Assembly: GCA_964560425.1 (NCBI GenBank)
Contig: CAZLLE010000096.1
Coordinates: forward strand, 1-21,677
Reading direction: 5' to 3'
From: CAZLLE01 sp964560425
Lineage (GTDB): Bacteria > Campylobacterota > Campylobacteria > Campylobacterales > QNZT01
DNA length: 21,677 nt
The translations under genes and the position numbers were made by a program. Below, piece after piece: positions 15,428-21,677 of the stretch; position 1 is the stretch's first letter; each line of letters begins with the position of its first letter. Under the pieces are notes generated by a model. It made no database searches. It saw nothing but the letters and a program-made list of their open reading frames with translations, and had not been told where the DNA came from.

Positions 15428-16794
15428 ACTCTACCCTTTAATATACTATATATAATTCTATCCATTCGTATATGCTCTACCCCTTGAGTATCTCTCAGAG
15501 GAAAAGATATCGGTTTAAATTTTGGAAAATCAAACTCATGATTATCCCAAAAATCACTATCTTTATAATTTCGTGGTAAAACACCAGGGTAATGAGTAGA
15601 AGGTTCATGCTCTCCTTCTACTGTACCCCTCACACAATCAACCATCTCTCCGCCAAGTTTTGCCTGTACATATTGTGTACTTTTAACAGAAGAAAAAACA
15701 GTTACTTCAGTATTGGTATGCTGTACATTTAGATCATTTTTCAGATCCCAAATCATCTCTTCAAGCAATTTCTTAAAAGCGTTATGTTGAGATGGAGGAA
15801 TATAATCAGCCTTTGTAGCAGCAAAAATTACATGATCTATTTTGATACCAAAAAGTTTACTCAAAAAGTGATTACCTCCATAAGTAAAACTTTGCAAAAT
15901 ATGTTTAAAAGATAGGTGCATATCTCTAAATGAAGCATAGCCATGTTGGAGCGTCTTAATCAAATCAACCAAAACAATCTGAACATCAAAATCTTCAAAA
16001 TGTTCAACATACAACCTCTTTACTACCTCTTGGAGATAATTCTCATACTTTTTTTCAAACCTAGCATAGATAGAGTTTGGATCTACATCTTCTCTTGGTA
16101 CTTTAAGAGGAAGTGGACAAAATCTCAAAAGAGGATCACCATCCATATCCCCCGGCTCCAAAAATCGTCCCGGTTGCACAAAACTAAAATTTTTATAGTG
16201 CAAGGACTTTAGATATTCAGTATAAACATCACTAATAATTTCATCCATACTCTCATCATCATTAAAGGAGTAAAGATCATAATCTTCAAGCATAGATAAC
16301 CACTCTTTGGAATAATCACGACGCTGATCTTCACGAGCCAAAGATACTATATGAGCTGACCAATCCTCAAAACTCATATCTAACATAGATAAATCCAACA
16401 ACCACTCTCCAGGATAATCTACAAACTCTAAATTAACAACTTGATTCTCCAATGCAGCAAACTCACTCTTAAATTCAAGTTGCAAGGTTGTCTGCGTTAC
16501 AGATTTTGTAGCTTTTGGCCAGTGTGGTTTTTTTAATCTAAAAGATCTAATTTTACTATAATAATCAAATCGAACATATACACTTCCGGGAGGAAGAAGG
16601 GTAGCTTTAAAAGGTCTTTGTAATTTATCATTTAGATAGGGCAACTTATCATTTGCTATCAATTGATTAATAATAGAGGTCAAAAAAACAGTTTTTCCAC
16701 TTCTACTCAACCCTGTCACTGCTATCCTAATCGTTTTTTCAGGAGTAGGTATCTTAAATGGTAATTCAACACTTTTCAAAAAACTTAACAACAC
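15424..16794 (-). CDS. ycjX: YcjX-family P-loop NTPase (DUF463)
   Basis: A 456-residue cytoplasmic P-loop protein of the YcjX family. Walker A is GLSRSGKT (28-35); other family blocks are NLEFVDYPGEWLLDLSML (about 123-140, a Walker B/switch-like DxxG), PGRFLEPGDMDGDPLLRFCPL (about 206-226) and FAATKADYIPPSQH, which resembles the TKAD guanine-specificity loop of GTPases. The frame allows GTG 16794 or TTG 16791; AAGGG lies two bases from the first and five from the second, so 16791 may be the true start. A TATAAT at 16824-16819 is its likely promoter. The gene is first in a two-gene operon with ycjF. Family identity is strong, function poorly known (stress-associated). Confidence 0.93.
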   Translation of the reverse strand: MLLSFLKSVELPFKIPTPEKTIRIAVTGLSRSGKTVFLTSIINQLIANDKLPYLNDKLQRPFKATLLPPGSVYVRFDYYSKIRSFRLKKPHWPKATKSVTQTTLQLEFKSEFAALENQVVNLEFVDYPGEWLLDLSMLDMSFEDWSAHIVSLAREDQRRDYSKEWLSMLEDYDLYSFNDDESMDEIISDVYTEYLKSLHYKNFSFVQPGRFLEPGDMDGDPLLRFCPLPLKVPREDVDPNSIYARFEKKYENYLQEVVKRLYVEHFEDFDVQIVLVDLIKTLQHGYASFRDMHLSFKHILQSFTYGGNHFLSKLFGIKIDHVIFAATKADYIPPSQHNAFKKLLEEMIWDLKNDLNVQHTNTEVTVFSSVKSTQYVQAKLGGEMVDCVRGTVEGEHEPSTHYPGVLPRNYKDSDFWDNHEFDFPKFKPISFPLRDTQGVEHIRMDRIIYSILKGRV

Positions 16795-16811
16795 AACCCT
16801 TTATAGAAAAA

Positions 16812-16824
16812 TAGATAGATTATA
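16812..16824 (-). promoter_or_regulatory. Promoter -10 for ycjX-ycjF
   Basis: A perfect TATAAT at 16824-16819 on the minus strand, 25 bases upstream of the ycjX start, with AAAGGG between. The -35 region is T-rich without a recognisable hexamer. Confidence 0.55.
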
Positions 16825-16873
16825 ACAAAATAAGTAGAAAAATAGAAGTATTAAATTTCATGGAGCATATCTA

Positions 16874-16975
16874 GACAAGTAACAGACAACCACACATAAA
16901 AATGAGGAGGAGCTGGTTGCTGTTACTTGAATGAGGGGAAAGCAACTTTTAGTAAATAGGGAAACTAAAAGTTAA
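16874..16975. ncRNA. Candidate structured regulatory RNA with two hairpins (strand uncertain)
   Basis: Hairpin A: CAAGTAACAG (16876-16885) and CAACCA (16887-16892) pair with TGGTTG (16914-16919) and CTGTTACTTG (16920-16929), giving 16 bp with one bulged A and a 21-base loop. Hairpin B: AACTTTTAGT (16944-16953) pairs perfectly with ACTAAAAGTT (16964-16973) around a 10-base loop. The loops and linker read AGGAGGAG, AGGGGA and AGGGA on the plus strand, or CUCCUCCU, UCCCCU and UCCCU on the minus strand. The 68 bases of hairpin A plus linker are about 44% GC by hand count, far above the flanks. On the minus strand CATAAT (16985-16980) would start transcription right at hairpin B. No clear U-tract terminator follows on either strand. 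It may also be a long leader of ycjX. Confidence 0.5.
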
Positions 16976-16991
16976 ATGTATTATGACTTTT

Positions 16992-17013
16992 AAATGTGAA
17001 ATAAATGTGAAAT
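16992..17013. repeat. Perfect tandem 11-bp direct repeat upstream of the RNA element
   Basis: AAATGTGAAAT occurs twice without a gap (16992-17002, 17003-17013). The 11-bp spacing is about one helical turn, so two copies would face the same side of the DNA. It lies 7-28 bases upstream of the minus-strand CATAAT, in the -35 region, where an activator could bind. It is also about 110 bases upstream of sbcD. Confidence 0.5.
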
Positions 17014-17036
17014 TAACAATAAAAATAGTAAATTTT

Positions 17037-17063
17037 ATAAAAAATATTTTATTTTTTATTTTA
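17037..17063 (+). terminator. Weak AT-only hairpin with T-rich tail in the divergent gap
   Basis: ATAAAAAAT (17037-17045) and ATTTTTTAT (17051-17059) are perfectly complementary around ATTTT and are followed by TTT. If the RNA element is transcribed on the plus strand this could end it; an all-AT stem is weak, and chance is a fair alternative. The remaining sequence up to sbcD is AT-rich with no clear promoter beyond TATTAA near 17099. Confidence 0.2.
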
Positions 17064-17123
17064 ATCATATATTTTAAGATATCAAACTAGATTAAAAGTA
17101 TTAAATTTTAGTTAAAATTAGAA

Positions 17124-18302
17124 ATGAACCATTTAAAATTACTACATACATCGGATTGGCATCTTGGACAAAAATTTATGGGAAAATCTAGACAACTAGA
17201 GCATAAAAGCTTTTTGGATTTTTTATTAAAAACTATTCAAGAAAAAGAGATTGATATTTTACTTGTTTGTGGAGATATTTTTGATACAATCACTCCTCCA
17301 AACTATGCATTAAACTTATATTATGATTTTTTACATAATCTTTCTAAAAATACAGATATAAAACAGGTAATTATAACTGCTGGTAATCATGATCTAAGTG
17401 CATCACTTATTGCACCCAAAAAACTTCTATCTCTTATTAATGTAAGTGTTATTGCTAAAGGTGATGATATAGATGAAGAGATTATCCAAATCAAAGATAC
17501 CAATAACTCTCTTATTGGAGTTGTTTGTGCTGTTCCATATCTTCGAGATAGTGTACTTAGAAAATCTATCTCACAAGAGAGTTATGAAGATAAAAATCTC
17601 GCACTTATTAATGGAATAAAAGATCATTACAACGATACTCTTCAAAAAGCCAAAAAAATATCAACCAAAGTACCAATTATAACAACAGGTCATCTAACCA
17701 TCACAGGAACAACAAGAAGCGATAGTGAGAGGGAAATTTTTATTGGAGGATTAAGCACTCTTGAATCATCTATCATATCAGATCAATTTGATTATGTTGC
17801 ACTAGGACATATTCATATATCTCAAAAAATATCAGACAAAATATATTATAGTGGATCACCAATACAGCTTAGTTTTAGTGAACACAAAAGAAAAAGTATA
17901 CGCTTTGTTGAGTTTAAAGATAAGAACTTGAGTGTTGAAAAAATCTATATTCCTATTATTCGTGATCTTAAACGAATTAAATGTAATTTGGAAAATATAG
18001 AGAGCCAACTCAAAAAAATAGGCTCAAAAGAGCTAAAAACTTGGGTAGAACTAGAGATAAAATCAGAACAGAAGAGTGAATTTATCAACCAGAGAGTTTT
18101 GGAAATTACAAAAGATTTAAATATAGAAGTTTTAGCTATCAGGTATCCACACTCTACACACAAAATATTTGCAGAACAAAATTTGGCACTAGAGTTATTA
18201 AAACCAATTGATGTATTTAGAAAAAAACTAGAGTTAAGTGGAGTAGAAGATGAAGAGTTGATAGTTAGTTTTAATGAGATATTAAATGAGATTCAATTAT
18301 GA
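17124..18302 (+). CDS. sbcD: Exonuclease subunit SbcD (Mre11-type)
   Basis: A 392-residue metallophosphoesterase, the nuclease half of the SbcCD complex that cuts hairpins and blocked DNA ends in repair and replication. Mn-binding motifs are present in order: SDWHLGQ (Asp11, His13), CGDIFD (Asp51), GNHD (87-90, with Asn88 and His89), TTGHLTITG and ALGHIHISQ, followed by YYSGSPIQLSFSE, a diagnostic SbcD block, and a capping/C-terminal region that would contact SbcC. The length is normal for the family. ATG 17124 has no good Shine-Dalgarno, but it is the only start that keeps the N-terminal motif. The stop overlaps the sbcC ATG by four bases (ATGA), so the pair is translationally coupled. It is transcribed divergently from ycjX. 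Confidence 0.96.
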   Translation: MNHLKLLHTSDWHLGQKFMGKSRQLEHKSFLDFLLKTIQEKEIDILLVCGDIFDTITPPNYALNLYYDFLHNLSKNTDIKQVIITAGNHDLSASLIAPKKLLSLINVSVIAKGDDIDEEIIQIKDTNNSLIGVVCAVPYLRDSVLRKSISQESYEDKNLALINGIKDHYNDTLQKAKKISTKVPIITTGHLTITGTTRSDSEREIFIGGLSTLESSIISDQFDYVALGHIHISQKISDKIYYSGSPIQLSFSEHKRKSIRFVEFKDKNLSVEKIYIPIIRDLKRIKCNLENIESQLKKIGSKELKTWVELEIKSEQKSEFINQRVLEITKDLNIEVLAIRYPHSTHKIFAEQNLALELLKPIDVFRKKLELSGVEDEELIVSFNEILNEIQL

Positions 18303-20917
18303 AAATATTAAAAATAACACTACTAAATATTAACTCCCTCAAAGGCAAACATACTATAGATTTTAGAGAAGAGAGATTTTCAAAAGGACTTTTTGCAATT
18401 ACGGGAGCAACGGGAGCGGGAAAAACAACTATTCTTGATGCTATTTGTGTTGCTATGTATGCAAAAACTCCTCGTCTTAGTAATCCAAATGAGCTAATGA
18501 GTAAATATAGTGGAGAGTGTTTTTGTGAAGTTGAATTTGAGATAGATAATATTGGATATAGAAGCAGATGGTCACAAAGAAGAGCTAGAAAAAAGTTTGA
18601 TGGAAAATTTCAAATAGCACAAATGGAGCTATCTCTTTTGAAAGATGGCAAAATTATAGAGAGTAAACTTCAAGAAGTACCAAAAAAAATTGAGAAGATT
18701 ATACATCTTGATTTTAAACGATTTACAAAATCAATAATGTTAGCACAAGGAAGTTTTGATGCTTTTTTGAAATCCAATCCAAATGAGAGAGCTAATCTTT
18801 TGGAAAAAATAACAGGAATGGAGATATATACTCAAATTTCTCAAAAAGTATTTGAAAGAAAGAAGATAGAACTAGAAAATTTTGAAGCTCTTAAAAAAGA
18901 GATAGGTGCTATTGAACTATTATCATCTACAGATATAGTTCAAATTAATATTCAAATAAAAGAGAGAAAAGCACAAAGAGAATATCTAAAAAAAAGAGTT
19001 CATAAACTTCATGAGAAGATTAACTGGATCAAAAATATAGAGGAACTCAAAAAGTTAATTTCTGAGCAAAAAGAGAAGATTATAAAATTACAAGAGAAGC
19101 AAAAAAGAGAAAAACCACAATTTGATAGACTCTTTCTTGCCAAAAAGGCAAACAAACATGAACTCTCTCTTAGACTATATCAAGATAGATTAACTCAAAA
19201 AGATAAAATAGAAAAAGAGATAGACAAAACTCAAAAAGAGATAAAAAAGAGAGAAGAGAGTGAGAAAAAAGAGCTAAAACAAATCGAACAACATAAACAA
19301 AAACAGGAGCTATTTTTATCTTCGTTTCAAGAGAAATTAGAGTCCATACAAAAAGCTCTAATAATAGAGAATCAACTCTTTGAAATTGAGAAAGAGCATA
19401 AAAATAGAGTAAAAGAGTCTATAGCAAAAAATAAAAAAATTAACTCCTTAGAAAAAGAGTTACTCTCTATCAATAAAGATATCAATCTCAATACAAAAAA
19501 AGAGCAACAATATATATCCTCTTTAAAAAAACAGATCGAAGATAAAAATATACAATTAGATCTACTAATAGATATCAAACAAACTCTAAAACAGGGTATG
19601 CAATGCCCTCTTTGTAACTCAACTATCATGAGTGATATTGAAAAAGAGGAGAATCATGATCAAAATCTAAAAGATATCAAAACATATATATCCACAAAAG
19701 AGAAGCTAAAAAAAATCCAAATCAAACTCCTCTCATTAAGAATGAATAAAATGGAAAAAGATACACATCTTGATATAAATAGAAGAGGAATTCAAACAGA
19801 TAGTTTAGATATAGTATATATGGAAACAAAAATTAAAAATCTAACAAAGAGCATAAAACAGCTACTTCAAGATCAAAATCCCAAAATCTATCAACAAAAT
19901 TTAAATATAGAAAAAGAGAGACTAGAAAAAGAACTCCTCAAGCTAAAAGATAATTTTCAAAAGCAACAAAGTCAATACATTGCAAATAAAAAACTTATTT
20001 CAATAGAGATAAAAAATTTGAATCAATTAAAAAAGGAGATAATCAACCTAAAAGAGAAGCTTTTAAAAGAGATAAGAGAGGATAATTTTTTTACAATAGA
20101 GGAGTTACAAGAGGCATATCTTGAAAAAAATGAATTTGATAAATTATTAAAAAGTGAAGAGAATTTACTACAAAAAATTCAACAAAATCAAATTTTACTC
20201 TCAGAAAATAGTCAAAAGCTAGATTTTCAAACTAAAAACCCACTCACAGAATATAGCTTAGAAGTTCTACTAAGAGAGAGAAAATCAGAGGAAGAGAGTC
20301 TTGAAACTCTCTCTAAAGAGATAGGAGAGAGGGAGAATAGATTAAAACAAGATTTAAGAGATAGAAATCAACAACTCTCTCTTATATCAAAGGTTCAAAA
20401 GCAAGAGAAAGAATTTTACAAATGGAGTAGATTAAACGATCTAATAGGTTCCAAAGATGGGGATAAATTTAGAAAATTTGCTCAACATCTCACACTTGGA
20501 TATCTCACACAATTAGCCAATCAATATCTTGAAAAAATTTCACAAAGATATCTTATAAAAACTTCTGATATAAAAGAGCTTGAGATTGAGATTATAGATA
20601 CTTATCAAGCAAATATTATAAGATCAACAAATACTCTTTCAGGCGGAGAGAGATTTTTGGTGAGTCTATCTTTGGCATTTGGATTATCTGATTTAGTAAG
20701 TAAAAATATCTCAATAGAGTCCCTATTTTTGGATGAGGGATTTGATACACTTGATGAAGAGACTCTTGATATTGCACTTAGTGCCTTAGATTACCTACAA
20801 CATCAAGGCAAAATGATAGGTATCATATCCCATGTGGAAGTTCTAAAGGAGAGAATTCCAACCCAAATTCATATTCAAAAATTAAGTGGAGGATTTAGTA
20901 GATTAGTTAAAATTTAA
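18299..20917 (+). CDS. sbcC: Exonuclease subunit SbcC (Rad50-type SMC ATPase)
   Basis: An 872-residue ATPase that with SbcD forms the SbcCD (Rad50/Mre11) nuclease. The N-terminal lobe has Walker A GATGAGKTT (36-44) and the Q-loop SIMLAQGSFDAFL. Two long Lys/Glu-rich coiled-coil arms follow (about 190-430 and 450-740), joined at a zinc hook CPLC (436-439) that would pair two molecules. The C-terminal lobe has the signature LSGGERFLVSLSLAFGLSDL, Walker B SLFLDEGFDTLDEETLD and the switch His in IISHVEVLKERI. It is shorter than E. coli SbcC (1048), the difference lying in the arms; all catalytic parts are complete. Its ATG overlaps the sbcD stop. Confidence 0.96.
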   Translation: MKILKITLLNINSLKGKHTIDFREERFSKGLFAITGATGAGKTTILDAICVAMYAKTPRLSNPNELMSKYSGECFCEVEFEIDNIGYRSRWSQRRARKKFDGKFQIAQMELSLLKDGKIIESKLQEVPKKIEKIIHLDFKRFTKSIMLAQGSFDAFLKSNPNERANLLEKITGMEIYTQISQKVFERKKIELENFEALKKEIGAIELLSSTDIVQINIQIKERKAQREYLKKRVHKLHEKINWIKNIEELKKLISEQKEKIIKLQEKQKREKPQFDRLFLAKKANKHELSLRLYQDRLTQKDKIEKEIDKTQKEIKKREESEKKELKQIEQHKQKQELFLSSFQEKLESIQKALIIENQLFEIEKEHKNRVKESIAKNKKINSLEKELLSINKDINLNTKKEQQYISSLKKQIEDKNIQLDLLIDIKQTLKQGMQCPLCNSTIMSDIEKEENHDQNLKDIKTYISTKEKLKKIQIKLLSLRMNKMEKDTHLDINRRGIQTDSLDIVYMETKIKNLTKSIKQLLQDQNPKIYQQNLNIEKERLEKELLKLKDNFQKQQSQYIANKKLISIEIKNLNQLKKEIINLKEKLLKEIREDNFFTIEELQEAYLEKNEFDKLLKSEENLLQKIQQNQILLSENSQKLDFQTKNPLTEYSLEVLLRERKSEEESLETLSKEIGERENRLKQDLRDRNQQLSLISKVQKQEKEFYKWSRLNDLIGSKDGDKFRKFAQHLTLGYLTQLANQYLEKISQRYLIKTSDIKELEIEIIDTYQANIIRSTNTLSGGERFLVSLSLAFGLSDLVSKNISIESLFLDEGFDTLDEETLDIALSALDYLQHQGKMIGIISHVEVLKERIPTQIHIQKLSGGFSRLVKI

Positions 20918-20986
20918 TTAAAATATTTAACTTTCAAAGGATTTATATATTAAAATAGTGAAATATTTTTTATAGGAGAAGTTGTG

Positions 20987-21677
20987 ATGGATAGTAGTAA
21001 TTTAAAGATAATTTCATTAAGTGTATTAAGCACTTTTTTATTAACTTTTAGTGGTTGTGGTAGCAGTAGTGGATGTTGTCCAAACCTAAAAAAGGTGGAG
21101 GAGAGTACACAAAACTTAGAAACACTAGCAGTAGCATCAACCCAACAAACTACAGTTGCAGAGGATACTGTAGAACAAAAACAAGTGGAAGAAGAACTAG
21201 TACCTGCTCCCGTTATAGCAGTAAATAGACCTCCCGTATCTGTAATAAATGGAATTACCTCACCAGAGGGTATATTGGGCAGTACACTATTAGTTAATGG
21301 CTTTAGTAGTAAAGATGATATTGGGATATCTACATATAAGTGGAGTGTAAATGATGAAGTAGTTTCAACATCAGAAAGAGCAGAAATACCTTTAGTAGAA
21401 CCCGGATCATACAATATCTGCCTCGAAGTAACTGATGAAGATAATGCAACACATAAAACTTGTGAAACAGTTATTGTTCCTGCACCAGAAGAGAATCCAA
21501 TAGAGGAACCCATAGTCGATCCAATAATAAATATTCCGCCTACAGCAGTAATAAGTGGCATTATATCTCCAGAAGCTAAAGTTGGTGATGTATTATCAGT
21601 TGATGGATCTTTAAGTAGTGATGATGTTAATGTAACTTCTTATCAATGGTCTGTAAATGGATTGGTAGTTTCAGAGC
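20987..21677 (+). CDS. Lipoprotein with tandem PKD-like repeats, 3' end beyond window
   Basis: The frame runs open for 230 codons to the window edge. The N-terminus has a hydrophobic signal (IISLSVLSTFLLT) ending in a lipobox-like FSGC, so Cys24 is the likely lipidated residue; two more Cys follow (GCC, 29-31). An acidic, Thr/Gln-rich linker leads to two similar domains starting at RPPVSVINGITSPEG (81-95) and IPPTAVISGIISPEA (183-197), a period of 102 residues, each with the PKD-like pattern DD...STYKWSVND / TSYQWSVNG and closing LEVTDEDNATH. PKD modules are extracellular beta-sandwiches found in surface and adhesion proteins. AGGAG lies 8 bases before ATG 20987; an in-frame GTG at 20984 is also possible. 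The function is unknown; more repeats probably follow outside the window. Confidence 0.82.
   Translation, partial: MDSSNLKIISLSVLSTFLLTFSGCGSSSGCCPNLKKVEESTQNLETLAVASTQQTTVAEDTVEQKQVEEELVPAPVIAVNRPPVSVINGITSPEGILGSTLLVNGFSSKDDIGISTYKWSVNDEVVSTSERAEIPLVEPGSYNICLEVTDEDNATHKTCETVIVPAPEENPIEEPIVDPIINIPPTAVISGIISPEAKVGDVLSVDGSLSSDDVNVTSYQWSVNGLVVSE

Noticed and set aside
16917..16975. Tiny frames in the RNA element: TTG-CTG-TTA-CTT-GAA-TGA behind a strong AGGAGG, and a 14-residue frame from ATG 16931
   Set aside because: The first is a five-codon Leu-rich frame that could be a leader peptide, but no matching downstream gene exists; the second lacks an RBS. The paired stems explain the sequence better.
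20905..20932. Inverted repeat AGTTAAA/TTTAACT at the end of sbcC as a terminator
   Set aside because: Only 7 AT-rich pairs, a long loop and no T-run afterwards.
20950..21561. 203-residue Ser/Thr/Val-rich frame on the minus strand
   Set aside because: Antisense shadow of the PKD-repeat lipoprotein, which has a good RBS, signal peptide and recognisable repeats.

Overview
The window is AT-rich and contains no rRNA, tRNA, CRISPR array or insertion sequence. Its gene content points to a member of the Campylobacterota (epsilonproteobacteria), perhaps a free-living Sulfurimonas/Sulfurovum/Arcobacter-like organism. The evidence is the PEB4-type peptidyl-prolyl isomerase next to class II fructose-bisphosphate aldolase (the order known from Campylobacter and Helicobacter), a histidine kinase with the HQWRQPL box common in this phylum, and strong AT bias with TATAAT-like -10 boxes that often lack a clear -35. 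The genus cannot be fixed from this alone.

Layout. From 1 to 16794 every gene is on the minus strand, so transcription runs right to left: ycjX-ycjF (16794-14414), a small cytochrome c'-like protein (14282-13881), a receiver/PAS protein with a decayed kinase end (13786-12182), a FIST-domain histidine kinase (12078-10102), peb4-fbaA (9987-8068), a four-gene metal-efflux operon (8011-2337: small His/Cys protein, TolC-type outer-membrane protein, periplasmic adaptor, RND pump), a PIF1-like helicase (2321-1017) and a partial PPK2 polyphosphate kinase (893 to beyond the window edge). From 17124 the genes are on the plus strand: sbcD-sbcC (17124-20917), then the start of a lipoprotein with PKD-like repeats that runs off the right edge. 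The divergent gap 16795-17123 is the only gene-free stretch over 300 bases.

How the genes work together. The efflux operon would form a tripartite heavy-metal RND pump, headed by a small predicted periplasmic metal-binding protein. The pump gene carries one in-frame TAG at 3840-3842 that splits it almost exactly between its two six-helix halves; the flanking frame is otherwise intact. Other genes here also end in TAG, so TAG is an ordinary stop in this genome and the pump is probably a very recent pseudogene, a sequencing error or a readthrough case. SbcC and SbcD form the Mre11/Rad50-type nuclease. YcjX and YcjF are a paired stress-associated P-loop protein and membrane partner of unclear function. 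The FIST kinase and the receiver/PAS protein are probably sensory signalling proteins.

The most interesting non-coding signal is in the divergent gap. Two strong hairpins at about 16876-16973 form a GC-rich island; their loops read AGGAGGAG/AGGGA on the plus strand and CUCCUCCU/UCCCU on the minus strand. They are flanked by a -10-like box and a perfect tandem 11-bp repeat on the side expected for minus-strand transcription. This looks like an unannotated regulatory RNA, either with anti-Shine-Dalgarno loops or, if read the other way, with CsrA-type GGA loops. Several perfect inverted repeats at promoters and start codons are listed as candidate operators.
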